Shown: in pieces, positions 1 through 7,646 of the stretch
Layout: every line of letters starts with the position of its first letter
Position numbering within the stretch: the stretch's first letter is position 1
Made by a program: the position numbers and the translations under genes
DNA from: a virus
Reading direction: 5' to 3' (one strand)
Virus record (IMG/VR): IMGVR_UViG_3300036851_000302
Location: 1 to 48,250 of that record
DNA length: 48,250 nt
The notes under the pieces: model-generated
Told to the model about the DNA's origin: nothing
Seen by the model: the letters and a program-made list of their open reading frames with translations, nothing else
The model's database searches: none

Positions 1-143
1 CGTTCGTAGGTCGCGACTTTACCATTGCCCGAAGCCATGATGGCGTACACCGAGACCGGTTTCCACATGTGCCCCAGGTCACGACAGTCGAGGTTGCGTT
101 GCGGATAACGCGCGAGGCTGGCTTTGTCGTTGCGGGTAGCCAT
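1..143 (-). CDS. 5' part of a small hypothetical protein, runs off the window
   Basis: Opens with ATG at 143 (TGATG overlap with the stop of the upstream gene, so probably translationally coupled) and is still open at base 1 after 47 codons. The start reads MATRNDKASLARYPQRNLDC, followed by RDLGHMWKP. It is the last gene seen of the leftward polycistron. No recognisable domain; the Cys and the short basic opening resemble small phage proteins with zinc knuckles, but the rest of the protein is outside the window. Confidence 0.6.
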   Translation of the reverse strand, partial: MATRNDKASLARYPQRNLDCRDLGHMWKPVSVYAIMASGNGKVATYE

Positions 144-511
144 CAGCGCCTCGGCTTCCGTTGTGCGCGCTTGCGGCGTGTGCGCTCGCGGGCGCTCTTA
201 GGCTTCTGGCTGTACTGACGATGCATCCTTGCGCGATGCGTCGCCAGCCCTTGCGCAGAGCTGAATGTTCTCTTGCCCTTGCATTTGGCATGCGTGCAGC
301 GAAACGTAGCCCCGTTCGATGAGGGCTGCGACCGCCGTTGCCGGGGTGGTGCTCCTCCGAAGCTACGCAGCACGCTCTCGCCCCGCAGCAGGATGTGCTT
401 GCGGTCGTCGGTCTGAACGATGACCCCAGCGAACCCGTTGGAGTCGAGCCACGGAAGGACCGAGGCCACATCGAGTACCTCTACTTCGAACTTCTCCTTC
501 GTCATCGTCAT
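143..511 (-). CDS. Small protein with a C2H2-type zinc finger
   Basis: 122 residues. Residues about 70-100 hold a classical finger spacing: FRCTHAKCKGKRTF then LATHRARMH, i.e. Cys-x4-Cys-x12-His-x4-His with the usual hydrophobic positions; the tail after it is Arg/Lys rich. A DNA- or RNA-binding role is inferred. A GTG six bases further upstream is in frame, but AGGAGG sits five bases before ATG at 511, which decides the start; a third in-frame ATG is at 505. The stop overlaps the next start (TGATG). C2H2 fingers are uncommon in bacterial viruses. The N-terminal 55 residues are acidic and hydrophobic and unassigned. Confidence 0.75.
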   Translation of the reverse strand: MTMTKEKFEVEVLDVASVLPWLDSNGFAGVIVQTDDRKHILLRGESVLRSFGGAPPRQRRSQPSSNGATFRCTHAKCKGKRTFSSAQGLATHRARMHRQYSQKPKSARERTRRKRAQRKPRR

Positions 512-600
512 CGTCACCTCCTGCCATTGCCTTCGGATTGCCTCTTAACGTTCGAGTACCATGTCCACTGGTTTGCGCAAGCATACCACACTGCGCCGAC
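512..600 (-). other. Short gap in the leftward operon, possible internal promoter
   Basis: This 89-base gap is the longest in the leftward operon. It holds one of five copies of the palindrome TTGCGCAA (573-580) and, on the minus strand, a TATGCT preceded by TGTGG that could act as a weak extended -10. It also carries the AGGAGG ribosome site of the zinc-finger gene. No hairpin terminator was seen. Confidence 0.3.
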
Positions 601-855
601 TCATTCCACCGCTCGGTAGGTTGCGTGCTCGTCGTAAATCCCTTGACGCCACACCAACCCACGGTCGACGAGGCTTTCCAGTGTGTTGCGGCGGATACGC
701 GGCCACTTACGCCCGCGCTTGAGCTTGATTCCCTGCCAGTAAAGCCCTGATGAGTACGGCCCACGGTAGTGGTATGGAATCTCTTCGATAGTGGCTCCGG
801 TACGCAACACGTCGAGCATCGCTCGCTGCTGTGGTGACAGCTTCGTGGTTGCCAT
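601..855 (-). CDS. Hypothetical protein, winged-helix-like
   Basis: 84 residues from ATG at 855, which overlaps the upstream stop as TGATG. The order of elements (SPQQRAMLDVLRTG, a basic middle, then IRRNTLESLVDRGLVWRQG) is that of a small helix-turn-helix domain in which a recognition helix is followed by a wing: NTLESLVDRGLV is typical of winged-helix proteins that read a switch between long and short helices. A DNA-binding role is inferred from that pattern only. Confidence 0.65.
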   Translation of the reverse strand: MATTKLSPQQRAMLDVLRTGATIEEIPYHYRGPYSSGLYWQGIKLKRGRKWPRIRRNTLESLVDRGLVWRQGIYDEHATYRAVE

Positions 856-1340
856 CAGCGGCGCAGTTCTTCGACTTCTTTCCAGTCGAAGTTTGGAGCC
901 AGCCCGCAACGCCACGGTACGCGCTCACATCCTGCTGCCACTAGCCAGTCTGCAGTAGCGGCGACGAACGATTTGCACAACCGTTCCAAGTCTTCGTTGC
1001 GCGGGTCTGTCGCGAAAACAACATCGAGCAACCGTTCCTCTGGGGTTTCGCCGAAGGGTTGACCTACCTCGAAAGAAATGACGGCGAAGAACGGTCCGCG
1101 CTCAGGAAGAAACGGTTCACCGATTTCTTCCTGGACGAAGTCGTACAGTGCCCGGTCCGGCATGAATGCGATGTCAACGTGGGCGCTTTCACTGTCGAGT
1201 TGATATTGAACGAGGTTCCGTAGCGGATACTCTTCCCATGACGCGTTGCGGTCGAGGACGACTTCGTGCCCGATGTACTGACGGAGCGCAAGCAAGTCGA
1301 CTGGTCGCGTGACGAGGAGCGTACCAACGACGGCGGCCAT
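855..1340 (-). CDS. Hypothetical phage protein
   Basis: 161 residues starting at ATG 1340 (TAATG overlap with the upstream stop); a longer in-frame extension exists but would run deep into the upstream gene. The protein is acidic with WEEYPL, DIAFMPDRALYDFVQEEIGEPFL and a C-terminal region of alternating aromatic and charged residues. No motif assigned. It is translationally coupled to both neighbours, so it likely acts with the two larger unknown proteins upstream. Confidence 0.7.
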   Translation of the reverse strand: MAAVVGTLLVTRPVDLLALRQYIGHEVVLDRNASWEEYPLRNLVQYQLDSESAHVDIAFMPDRALYDFVQEEIGEPFLPERGPFFAVISFEVGQPFGETPEERLLDVVFATDPRNEDLERLCKSFVAATADWLVAAGCERVPWRCGLAPNFDWKEVEELRR

Positions 1341-2362
1341 TAGCGCGCCACCCGGAACACGCGAGTCTTCGGCACGAACGGTCCTTCGCCCTTGATGTAG
1401 GGATGCACGTACCGCAGCCGTCGCTCGCTCCAGTTCCTCCCCATCGCCTGGTTTCGCCAGTGGCCGCGGACCAAGAACGAGTGTGTGTACTGGCGGCGTT
1501 CGGCGACATGCCCTTCGTCGACCGCGTGCTTGGGACGCCGCAACGTGATAACGGTGACTTCGGGAATCTTCTGGCCTTCGCGCTCCATCCGTCGCCGCTG
1601 TGCGCGAGGCACCGACGCCTGTACCTTCACCGCTACCTCCTCGTGGCAAAGGTGCCAGAACGCGGTGAGCCATCGCCCGAAGCTCGGGTCGAGTTCACGG
1701 CGGTCGTCGACGGGAGCGAAGCCTTCGGTTCGACCGTCCGCGTCTTCGTTCCAAGCCCAATGCTGTACGCCGACCGGCATAAGGCTAGGAATCATCGCGC
1801 CGGATGAGCGGAGGGCATCCCGCAAGTCAGCTGTGTTCGGGTCGTTGGTCACGTCGGCGAACAGGATGATGAAGAGCCCGTTCTGTAAGTCACGTCCGAC
1901 TGCGGGCGATGGAATCCACCCCACGCCGCGCAGCGGTACGACTTCGGCGTAACCGTCGTTACGCGACGATGCCTCTATCCCCAGCTCGTCGGCGAAGTAC
2001 GTGAACCCGATATCGCTGAGCAGCAGTCGCGGTGTCAGCTTGGGCAGCTCGACCTTCCTCTCTGCGACATCAAGAGACAAGTCGTTGGTAGCGGTTCCGA
2101 TGAGCTTCATCATGTCGGAGGACACCCAGAACACGTCTGCCTTCGATGCGAGCTGAGTCGTTTTGGCTTGCCAGTTCGCGCCGAAGCCTGCGACGGTCTC
2201 GTCGAGCTTGGCTTGCTCCTCCGCAGTTGTCGTGCGTACGATTTCCCGGCCCGCGTTGAGGAAGAACAACGCACCGGCTCCCGGCGATTCTTTGAGGAAA
2301 CGAACGAGTTCCTCGCGGGCAGAAACCGCGCTGTGGATACCGTGGTGGTCGGTCACTACCAT
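1340..2362 (-). CDS. Conserved hypothetical phage protein
   Basis: 340 residues; ATG at 2362 overlaps the upstream TAG by 7 bases. N-terminal 150 residues are mixed alpha/beta; the C-terminal third is basic with RRRMEREG and a final segment HWRNQAMGRNWSERRLRYVHPYI followed by KGEGPFV. A W-R-x5-G-x-H/N-...-R-x-V-x-P-Y-I-K-G ending like this recurs in uncharacterised phage and plasmid proteins, so it is probably a conserved family, but I cannot name an activity. The preceding gene has similar size and polarity. Confidence 0.75.
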   Translation of the reverse strand: MVVTDHHGIHSAVSAREELVRFLKESPGAGALFFLNAGREIVRTTTAEEQAKLDETVAGFGANWQAKTTQLASKADVFWVSSDMMKLIGTATNDLSLDVAERKVELPKLTPRLLLSDIGFTYFADELGIEASSRNDGYAEVVPLRGVGWIPSPAVGRDLQNGLFIILFADVTNDPNTADLRDALRSSGAMIPSLMPVGVQHWAWNEDADGRTEGFAPVDDRRELDPSFGRWLTAFWHLCHEEVAVKVQASVPRAQRRRMEREGQKIPEVTVITLRRPKHAVDEGHVAERRQYTHSFLVRGHWRNQAMGRNWSERRLRYVHPYIKGEGPFVPKTRVFRVAR

Positions 2363-3384
2363 GGGGCGCCCTTGATTTTGTCGTCCACCTGAGCTATGCG
2401 CACGGCTTCTTCTTCGCTGAGCCCTTCCTTGAATCCTTCAACGAAGGTGCGGACGGTAGCTGTGACGGCTTCACGCGCAGGAAGCACATCGGCGGTGTTG
2501 CTCGCGTCACCCGCGATGATGCAGTCAAGCTCCGCGAACATCTGCAACGGGACGTCGACGATGCGTATCTCAGGTTCCTCTACGCCCGTTAGCTTGAAGT
2601 ACGCCCGGCAACGGACATGGACTGGTACGGGTCGTTGCATCGCGAAGTAGTGGAACATCAGCGGGATGAGGACGTGATTCCCGTCCGGGTCCAGCTCTCC
2701 GGGCAGCTTCGTGTCGACGGTAGGCTCGTCGCCGAGAACCCCTACCGGCCGACCGAGTACGCGGTTGAGCCCGATGCGCTGGGCCTCACGGTCGATGGCT
2801 TGCCATTGGCGTGTCGTGCATGAGCGGTACGGGAGGTCGAGCAGCATCCGTTCGAGGATGCGGCGTATCGGTGTCGGCTCGGGGTCGTCGTCGAAGGACT
2901 GGTGCGCTTGGAGGATAGCGTCGGACTCTCGCTCAAGCCACTCGTCGTAGAGCGGAGTACCACCGACGTCGCGGTGGTCCTCGATGAGGAGTCCACCTGC
3001 GTCACCGACCTCCTCACGACGTTCGAAACGGCGCCGGATAACTACGCGGCGTTCTTCTTCGGTGGGCTCGTAGTCCTCGATGACGGTGATTGGTCCGTCG
3101 TCGATAGCCTTACGCGCCCCGTTCCGAACCGCTGCGACGTGTTCGGGCTTGCCGACGATGTAGATTACGCGGTCTCCAGCACGGTTACGGCCGTTGTAAA
3201 TCGACAGGTCGACATTGTGCTTCTCGGCGAGCCCCACGAGGGTATCGAAGGTGTGCTTGGCGCATGCTTCGGCGGTGCGCTGGTAGTCGAGTGGGCTTTC
3301 GGGTAACCCGTGGAAACGCAATCCCGCGACGTCGATGTCGACGCCGTCGACTAAGGCTTCGAACGTAGGGGTGTTATCCGTCAT
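2356..3384 (-). CDS. Hypothetical protein
   Basis: 342 residues from ATG 3384 (MTDNTPTFEALVDGVD). GGAGAGGCGG lies upstream at normal spacing, and this start avoids the long overlap that an upstream start at 3414 would give. Highly acidic and rich in Arg (clusters RRVVIRRRFERRE). The C-terminal half has long hydrophobic strands (NHVLIPLMFHYFAMQRPVPV) and ends with a helix SEEEAVRIAQVDDKIKG. No catalytic motif recognised. Confidence 0.72.
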   Translation of the reverse strand: MTDNTPTFEALVDGVDIDVAGLRFHGLPESPLDYQRTAEACAKHTFDTLVGLAEKHNVDLSIYNGRNRAGDRVIYIVGKPEHVAAVRNGARKAIDDGPITVIEDYEPTEEERRVVIRRRFERREEVGDAGGLLIEDHRDVGGTPLYDEWLERESDAILQAHQSFDDDPEPTPIRRILERMLLDLPYRSCTTRQWQAIDREAQRIGLNRVLGRPVGVLGDEPTVDTKLPGELDPDGNHVLIPLMFHYFAMQRPVPVHVRCRAYFKLTGVEEPEIRIVDVPLQMFAELDCIIAGDASNTADVLPAREAVTATVRTFVEGFKEGLSEEEAVRIAQVDDKIKGAPW

Positions 3385-3616
3385 CGTTATCCGCCTCTCC
3401 CCGCAATGCCCCAATGATGCTCGTCAGCTGGTCGCGCTTGAACAGCAGCCGCGGGATGTTCTCGACGAGGCTCTTGCGTTGCCGACCACTGTTCACTCCG
3501 TTGGCGAGCTTGTCCTCAGAGAGCGTGAGGGCGCCTACGACGCGGCACAGCTCATCGTTGAGGAGGCGGAGCACGTACTGGCGCTCGGAAGTCGTGAAGG
3601 TCGCGTATTTAGTCAT
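3374..3616 (-). CDS. Small helical hypothetical protein
   Basis: 80 residues, ATG 3616, overlapping the upstream stop by 8 bases and the downstream start by 11. Predicted almost entirely helical: a helix SERQYVLRLLNDELCRVVGAL, a polar linker, then IPRLLFKRDQLTSIIGALRG. This two-helix layout fits a small dimeric coiled-coil accessory protein. Located directly after the HD-domain gene, so it may be its partner; this is inference from position. Confidence 0.7.
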   Translation of the reverse strand: MTKYATFTTSERQYVLRLLNDELCRVVGALTLSEDKLANGVNSGRQRKSLVENIPRLLFKRDQLTSIIGALRGEADNDDG

Positions 3617-4406
3617 AGGTCATCCGCCCGTCCCGCAGGGTCGGCACGCCCGTCTCGCCGAACGCCCCCGGCGTGTCGGCCAACTCCGACAGCACCCACT
3701 GGTACTTCTTCGGCATCCCACTGCGCGGGTCGTCATGAAGGTTGTCGAGCGCGTCGGCGCGCTTCACGGTCACCGCTACCGGGTCGGCCTTCACGCGGTC
3801 GAGGTATTCGGCGTAGCTATCGCTCCACCCGCTACCGTTGCACTTGCGACAGTGCTTGGTCAGCTCGGGGATGGAGACGACGGCGTCAGCGAGTTCGTTG
3901 ATGGTTACGTCCGACAGGCTCCACCCGATAACTCCGCCAATACGATTCATCACCTTGTGCCATAGGTCGGCGTCCTCTTCGCGGCCCTTGCCTCTGCATC
4001 GCTTGCAGTGAACGCGGGAGAGCGCGACCACCGAGCGAGTGACACCGAGCGGTACGCTAAGGTTGCGCAGCTGCTCGGTCGTGAACTCGCGGTTGTCCTC
4101 GATAACGTCATGGAGCGTGGCGGTAGCCATTACTCTTGCCGCGAGTGGAGCTTTCGGCTTCTCCCACATCGGAGGCCATTGAGCGAGCAGTTCTCGCACT
4201 CGGTGGATGTGCTCGATGTAGCCCTCGCCCCCGCGCCGCTTCTGGCCGAAGTGGGCGTATCGCGCGATAGCCAACGCCGTTTGTTCGTTGAACCCGAAGA
4301 CTTGCGCCTCGTCGCACGCATCGACCATCGCCTCATGCAACCGCGCCTTGGCCGCGAGCTGCTGGCACTCGGGGCAGTTCGTAGGGTCGTGGTGGTCCCT
4401 CCTCAT
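3609..4406 (-). CDS. HD-domain (p)ppGpp hydrolase-like protein with inserted zinc motifs
   Basis: 265 residues, ATG 4406 overlapping the upstream stop (ATGA). The fold signature of RelA/SpoT-type and MESH1-like hydrolases is visible: AHFGQKRRGGEGYIEHIHRV (His52, His66/68), LHDVIED (His99-Asp100, the HD pair), and VKRADALDN (Asp218, Asp221-Asn222). These residues hold the Mn ion in the family, which removes the 3' pyrophosphate of alarmones. Unusual additions: CPEC near the N-terminus and two DnaJ-style CxxCxGxG motifs (134-141 and 186-193) flanking an inserted segment, predicted to bind zinc. It could be an alarmone or nucleotide hydrolase, or an antidote to the RelA/SpoT-like protein encoded at 20642. 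The HD assignment is strong; the substrate is inferred. Confidence 0.85.
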   Translation of the reverse strand: MRRDHHDPTNCPECQQLAAKARLHEAMVDACDEAQVFGFNEQTALAIARYAHFGQKRRGGEGYIEHIHRVRELLAQWPPMWEKPKAPLAARVMATATLHDVIEDNREFTTEQLRNLSVPLGVTRSVVALSRVHCKRCRGKGREEDADLWHKVMNRIGGVIGWSLSDVTINELADAVVSIPELTKHCRKCNGSGWSDSYAEYLDRVKADPVAVTVKRADALDNLHDDPRSGMPKKYQWVLSELADTPGAFGETGVPTLRDGRMTYD

Positions 4407-4753
4407 TGACCTACTTTACCAGTCTTGCGCAAGGGTTGTCCAGTGCGCATTGGCATTTCTGTGGGACCTGCGAACGTGCACCACATCACGGGGTACATCC
4501 GTTGTGACGGCAAGTCTCCCAGCCGGAGTCCGTCGACCTCGTCCACCGTCTTGTACGTGCATTCCGGACCAACAGCCATGACATTCATCTCGCCCCGTCG
4601 AGACGAGTCCAGTTGCAGGTTGCGGAAGAGCACGAGCGCGGCGGCTTGATTCGTACGCCCCATCCGTTCGACGGCGCGTCTCGCGTCGTAGGACTCGTCG
4701 TCGTCTTCGCCCGCGAACTCGTGCAGGAGAACGTCCAGACTCACTTGCCGCAT
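4403..4753 (-). CDS. Hypothetical protein
   Basis: 116 residues from ATG 4753, a 13-base overlap with the end of the metallohydrolase gene; the longer in-frame start at 4873 would lie far inside that gene. Acidic N-terminus (FAGEDDDESYDARRAVERMG) and a C-terminal region with Cys and Trp (RMYPVMWCTFAGPTEMPM). No family recognised. The last 35 bases of the gene contain a copy of the palindrome TTGCGCAA (4425-4432). Confidence 0.68.
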   Translation of the reverse strand: MRQVSLDVLLHEFAGEDDDESYDARRAVERMGRTNQAAALVLFRNLQLDSSRRGEMNVMAVGPECTYKTVDEVDGLRLGDLPSQRMYPVMWCTFAGPTEMPMRTGQPLRKTGKVGQ

Positions 4754-5397
4754 AGTTTCTCCAGTGCTCGGGCCGTCTCCAACGCGTGTGTTCGCGGCCT
4801 GCGGCCACTGGCTCCGAGCTGTCCGGCCTTCACCGCGCGTCGGATGGTAGCTGCCGCTGTAGCTACGTCCCACCGCGCTGGAGGGCGGTTCGCTGCGGCC
4901 TTGCGTTCGCGCGCAGCTCGACGAACTTGTTCTAGCTTGTGTTGCGACGGACTGGGTAGCGCACGGTTCGACACTCGCACTCGGTGGCGCCGGTACTCGC
5001 CGCGTAGCTTCGTCCAGGCTTCGGTGCCCAACTTAGTTCGCACGAGGAAGAGTAGGACTCCCGCGAATTCGGGTCCGTGTGCCGCGCATTCTCGCGGAGC
5101 CAGGCAGTGTGCCAGTTCGTGGAGCACAACGATTTCCTGACGCGCCCATACGCCGAGAGTGATGAAGTCACCATTTCCGTGACCGCCGTTGCGCCCAGGG
5201 AGCACGAGGATGCGGCGCTTGCCCCAGCGCCGTACGAACCATGCTGACTCGGTGATGCCGTCGACGTAACGTTGGCACTGGTCGACGCTCCACCGCTCCG
5301 GTGCGTTGCGCGTCCGCATGACGTGCACGCCGTGTTGTAAGCCACGTTCGGCTGCGTACAACCGCGAGCGTTGCGAGTCTCGTGGTCTCGTCATCAT
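4741..5397 (-). CDS. Zinc metallohydrolase, TIGR04338-like
   Basis: 218 residues. The opening MMTRPRDSQRSRLYAAERG matches the start of the TIGR04338 family of putative actinobacterial metallohydrolases. The zinc site is HELAHCLA (His93, Glu94, His97) followed nine residues later by HGPEF (His107), i.e. HExxH plus a third His, as in that family. Substrate unknown. The C-terminal 70 residues are Arg/Ala rich and extend beyond the core. Two adjacent ATG codons at 5397 and 5394 are possible starts; the first overlaps the upstream stop. The family is largely restricted to actinobacteria and their phages, which supports the host inference. Confidence 0.85.
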   Translation of the reverse strand: MMTRPRDSQRSRLYAAERGLQHGVHVMRTRNAPERWSVDQCQRYVDGITESAWFVRRWGKRRILVLPGRNGGHGNGDFITLGVWARQEIVVLHELAHCLAPRECAAHGPEFAGVLLFLVRTKLGTEAWTKLRGEYRRHRVRVSNRALPSPSQHKLEQVRRAARERKAAANRPPARWDVATAAATIRRAVKAGQLGASGRRPRTHALETARALEKLCGK

Positions 5398-5633
5398 TCT
5401 CCCCTCACCAGTTCCAGCTCCACTCGCCCAACCGCGTAGTACCTCGGTGAAGCTTTACTGATGGCGCGGATAGCTACCAGCAGCGTCCCCGCTGCCTTGT
5501 CGGGACCAGCCATTCCACAGAAGACGAACAATCCGCGCTGTCGTCTCCCGTCTAGGATGAGTCGTACGATGTCACCTCTTTCGAAGTGACGGATACGCTC
5601 TACCGCTGCATCGTGCTCGGTCGCCACCGGCAT
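5394..5633 (-). CDS. First gene of the leftward operon, hypothetical
   Basis: 79 residues. A run GAGGAGGAGG lies just upstream of ATG 5633, so this start is preferred over in-frame starts at or beyond the promoter. The sequence FERGDIVRLILDGRRQRGLFVFCGM suggests a small beta-barrel (SH3/KOW-like) domain; the C-terminus again has strand character (YYAVGRVELELVRGE). It is the promoter-proximal gene. Function unknown. Confidence 0.72.
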   Translation of the reverse strand: MPVATEHDAAVERIRHFERGDIVRLILDGRRQRGLFVFCGMAGPDKAAGTLLVAIRAISKASPRYYAVGRVELELVRGE

Positions 5634-5670
5634 GCCTCCTCCTCTCTCGATGCAGACTCCCTCCATAACC

Positions 5671-5679
5671 ATTATAACA
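5671..5679 (-). promoter_or_regulatory. Extended -10 promoter for the leftward operon
   Basis: On the minus strand the sequence reads TGTTATAAT, a perfect TATAAT with an upstream TG. No good -35 lies 16-18 bases away, as expected for an extended -10 element. Transcription would start near 5664, giving a 30-base leader with the GAGGAGGAGG ribosome site of the 5633 gene. Confidence 0.6.
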
Positions 5680-5699
5680 TGGTGCGCAAATCCTCCTTC

Positions 5700-5707
5700 T
5701 TGCGCAA
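5700..5707. promoter_or_regulatory. TTGCGCAA palindrome between the divergent promoters
   Basis: One of five copies of this 8-base palindrome in the window (573, 4425, 5700, 13553, 23865). It lies between the leftward and rightward promoters, a natural place for an operator, but no cognate regulator is known. Confidence 0.3.
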
Positions 5708-5735
5708 GGTGTATTCCCCACACCGCTGGCGACTC

Positions 5736-5765
5736 TTGCGCACGCGGTCAACCCTCGTTTATCAT
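5736..5765 (+). promoter_or_regulatory. Rightward promoter, leaderless for the 5772 gene
   Basis: TTGCGC (5736-5741), an 18-base spacer and TATCAT (5760-5765), followed by 6 bases and then ATG at 5772. The predicted start point coincides with the start codon, so the mRNA would be leaderless; no Shine-Dalgarno sequence precedes the ATG. The -35 hexamer matches those at 9684 and 13553. Confidence 0.6.
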
Positions 5766-5771
5766 CGCCTG

Positions 5772-6755
5772 ATGGTGTTTCAACGACCCTCCAGACGTGA
5801 CCGCGCAGAGGAAGTAGCTGCCTTCTCCCTTTGCGTCCTTGCGAGTCTCGGCGTTGCCAATGCATTAGGGCAAGCAGGGACCAGTTTGGTTCATGGTCAG
5901 CTCTTGAGCGCGACCGCATGGCTCGCGCTCACCGTTGTCGACATAGCGCTGGTATGGTGGAACTATCGGTGGTACGCCGCAACGCGTGCATATCGTCGCG
6001 CTTGGAAGCGAAAGGAGGCAGAGCATGGACATTGGTACGGAGAGCAGCCCGGTGAAGGTGGTGCCGCTCCACGAGCCCTCACGTATTCCTTCGCATCCTT
6101 CACCGCCATCGTCCACGCCATCGCCCGTGCGCGAACGCGAGAAGAAGCCAGTGCCCACGCGCGAGAAGGAGCCGGTGAAGAACCGCTCGTAGTCGGACCC
6201 ATCCTTGGTTACCGAAGATGGAGCGTCGACACATCCTCGTCCACGTTGCGCGGGATAACTATTCCCGAAGTATGGCCGCGAGAACAGATTGAAGCTCACT
6301 GCGAGTCTCAGCTTCTTTGGGCGCCGTGGGGGCCAAGACGTGGGCGATACGTAGCACGGACACCGAGCCATACCCCGGGCGTCATGTGCACGTGCGGCAT
6401 TTACGCGATGTCGGACCCGCTGCATGTACGGCTGCGACGAACTGCCGTCGGTTTGTCCTCAGAACTTTTTGGGACCATCGAAGCGTGGGGGAGAGTAATC
6501 CCGGCCACTCATGGGTTCCGTGCTCAGTTTGCGAGGGTTACCGGTATCGTCAACACCGGCTACCCGGCAAGTCGGTTGGCGAAGCGTTACGGCGTGCCGC
6601 TCATCAAGGTCAAGGACTGGTACAACTTGCCGCGAGGCGGGATAGCGGTGGAGTCGCTTTCCCAGACCCCCGCCATAAGGTTGCTTTCGCCTGACCTCTC
6701 GGAGACACAAAAGGAGCATGATGAATCTAGCGACCATCAAAATGCCGCGGAGTAA
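5772..6755 (+). CDS. Membrane-anchored protein with a CGIYA-type domain
   Basis: 327 residues. The start at ATG 5772 is set by a promoter that would make a leaderless message; an upstream extension would cross the promoter. Residues about 15-70 form two hydrophobic segments (VAAFSLCVLASLGVANALG and LALTVVDIALVWW), then a charged linker. From about residue 150 comes a soluble domain with GYRRWSVD and HTPGVMCTCGIYAM, an arrangement (GWRxW ... CxCGIYA) that I have seen in uncharacterised actinobacterial and phage proteins. The C-terminal part includes ASRLAKRYGVPLIKV. A second reading frame with its own ribosome site lies inside the linker (6025). Function unknown; probably faces the cytoplasm. 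Confidence 0.75.
   Translation: MVFQRPSRRDRAEEVAAFSLCVLASLGVANALGQAGTSLVHGQLLSATAWLALTVVDIALVWWNYRWYAATRAYRRAWKRKEAEHGHWYGEQPGEGGAAPRALTYSFASFTAIVHAIARARTREEASAHAREGAGEEPLVVGPILGYRRWSVDTSSSTLRGITIPEVWPREQIEAHCESQLLWAPWGPRRGRYVARTPSHTPGVMCTCGIYAMSDPLHVRLRRTAVGLSSELFGTIEAWGRVIPATHGFRAQFARVTGIVNTGYPASRLAKRYGVPLIKVKDWYNLPRGGIAVESLSQTPAIRLLSPDLSETQKEHDESSDHQNAAE
6025..6192 (+). CDS. Possible overprinted Pro/Lys-rich peptide
   Basis: A 55-codon frame inside the 5772 gene. AAAGGAGG lies 6-8 bases before its ATG, a better ribosome site than most genes here have. The product is proline- and charge-rich with two similar segments (VREREKKPVPT and REKEPVKN). It lies over the linker of the host gene, where overprinting costs least. 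It may equally be accidental. Confidence 0.3.
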   Translation: MDIGTESSPVKVVPLHEPSRIPSHPSPPSSTPSPVREREKKPVPTREKEPVKNRS

Positions 6756-7368
6756 AGCCCGCGAGAAGTTCCTCGAATACCGCAAGAGCGTGCGTGAACG
6801 CCACAACGCTGAGGAAGAGCAGATTATGCGCGGTTACCGCGAGCTGGCGAATGGCCGTCAGCTCATCTCGCTCGCCGAGACCATCCGTGCGGGGGGACTC
6901 GTCGAGCGAATCGAGAAGCGCTACGACTATGAGCAGAAAGGTCAAGTCCTCGTCACGGTGAGGCTCCCGGCATTAGCGTGTTGCCGCGCACACCTAGGTG
7001 AGTGCTGGGTTGCTACGAACGTCGGCATCAGCAAGAGCGGCGAAGCCGTGTTTTCTCCCGACCCCTATTACCGCGGACTCCGTGACCGGATAGCCGTGAG
7101 TGGCTTTGAGGGGCTCGTGTACTCCCACGGCGATTACCGCGCCATGGTTCCGCTGGTCCCACCGGCCTTGCGCCCGGTTCATCATCTGCGCAACTACTAC
7201 GTTCTCTGGGAAGCTGATTGGGAGAAGGCTCGACCGCCTCATCCGCCACGTGACCCTGCACTTCTGAAGCGCATCGGCGGAGACCTGTTCGCGGTTCTGG
7301 CCGTTTGGGACCTAAGCGAACTTGAACGCGCTGTGCTTGCTGGGCGGCGCTCTGAGTCACGGAGGTGA
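6718..7368 (+). CDS. Hypothetical protein
   Basis: 216 residues; AAAAGGAG precedes a tandem ATGATG start, and the gene overlaps the previous one by 38 bases. An N-terminal basic helix (SKAREKFLEYRKSVRERHNAE, about residues 12-32) is followed by a mixed alpha/beta region with CCRAHLGECW and DPYYRGLRDRIAVSGFEGLVY. The C-terminus is helical (FAVLAVWDLSELERAVL). No family named. The stop overlaps the next GTG (GTGA). Confidence 0.72.
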   Translation: MMNLATIKMPRSKAREKFLEYRKSVRERHNAEEEQIMRGYRELANGRQLISLAETIRAGGLVERIEKRYDYEQKGQVLVTVRLPALACCRAHLGECWVATNVGISKSGEAVFSPDPYYRGLRDRIAVSGFEGLVYSHGDYRAMVPLVPPALRPVHHLRNYYVLWEADWEKARPPHPPRDPALLKRIGGDLFAVLAVWDLSELERAVLAGRRSESRR

Positions 7369-7646
7369 GTGTCGTTCGAGGCGTGCGTGAAGTTCAAACT
7401 CATCCACTGTCGTCATGGCCTGCTCCGCGCTGGGGGTGGGAAGCGTTTCTCCAGAAAGACGGCAGCTTGATTCCTTGCGGGCATACACACAACACAGCCG
7501 CGGCAGCCCTTCGGTGTTCGGGGAAAGTGAGGAAGCTGCTGGGTATCCGCTTCGCGCGCCCGTCAGACGGCGGCGTAAGTGATAGACGACCGGGAGAAGC
7601 CGAGGAGAGGCGACTGCGCGTTCTGCGGTTATGCAACAGACGTTAA
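7365..7646 (+). CDS. Small hypothetical protein with a CGH motif
   Basis: 93 codons from GTG 7365 (GTGA overlap, CGGAG close upstream). The central part WEAFLQKDGSLIPCGHTHNT followed by AAAALRCSGK has the Cys/His spacing of small phage proteins that carry a C-x-H...C knuckle near their C-terminus. The last 22 codons overlap the next gene in another frame and look non-natural in composition, so the true gene may be this frame with a long overlap. Moderate confidence. Confidence 0.5.
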   Translation: MSVVRGVREVQTHPLSSWPAPRWGWEAFLQKDGSLIPCGHTHNTAAAALRCSGKVRKLLGIRFARPSDGGVSDRRPGEAEERRLRVLRLCNRR

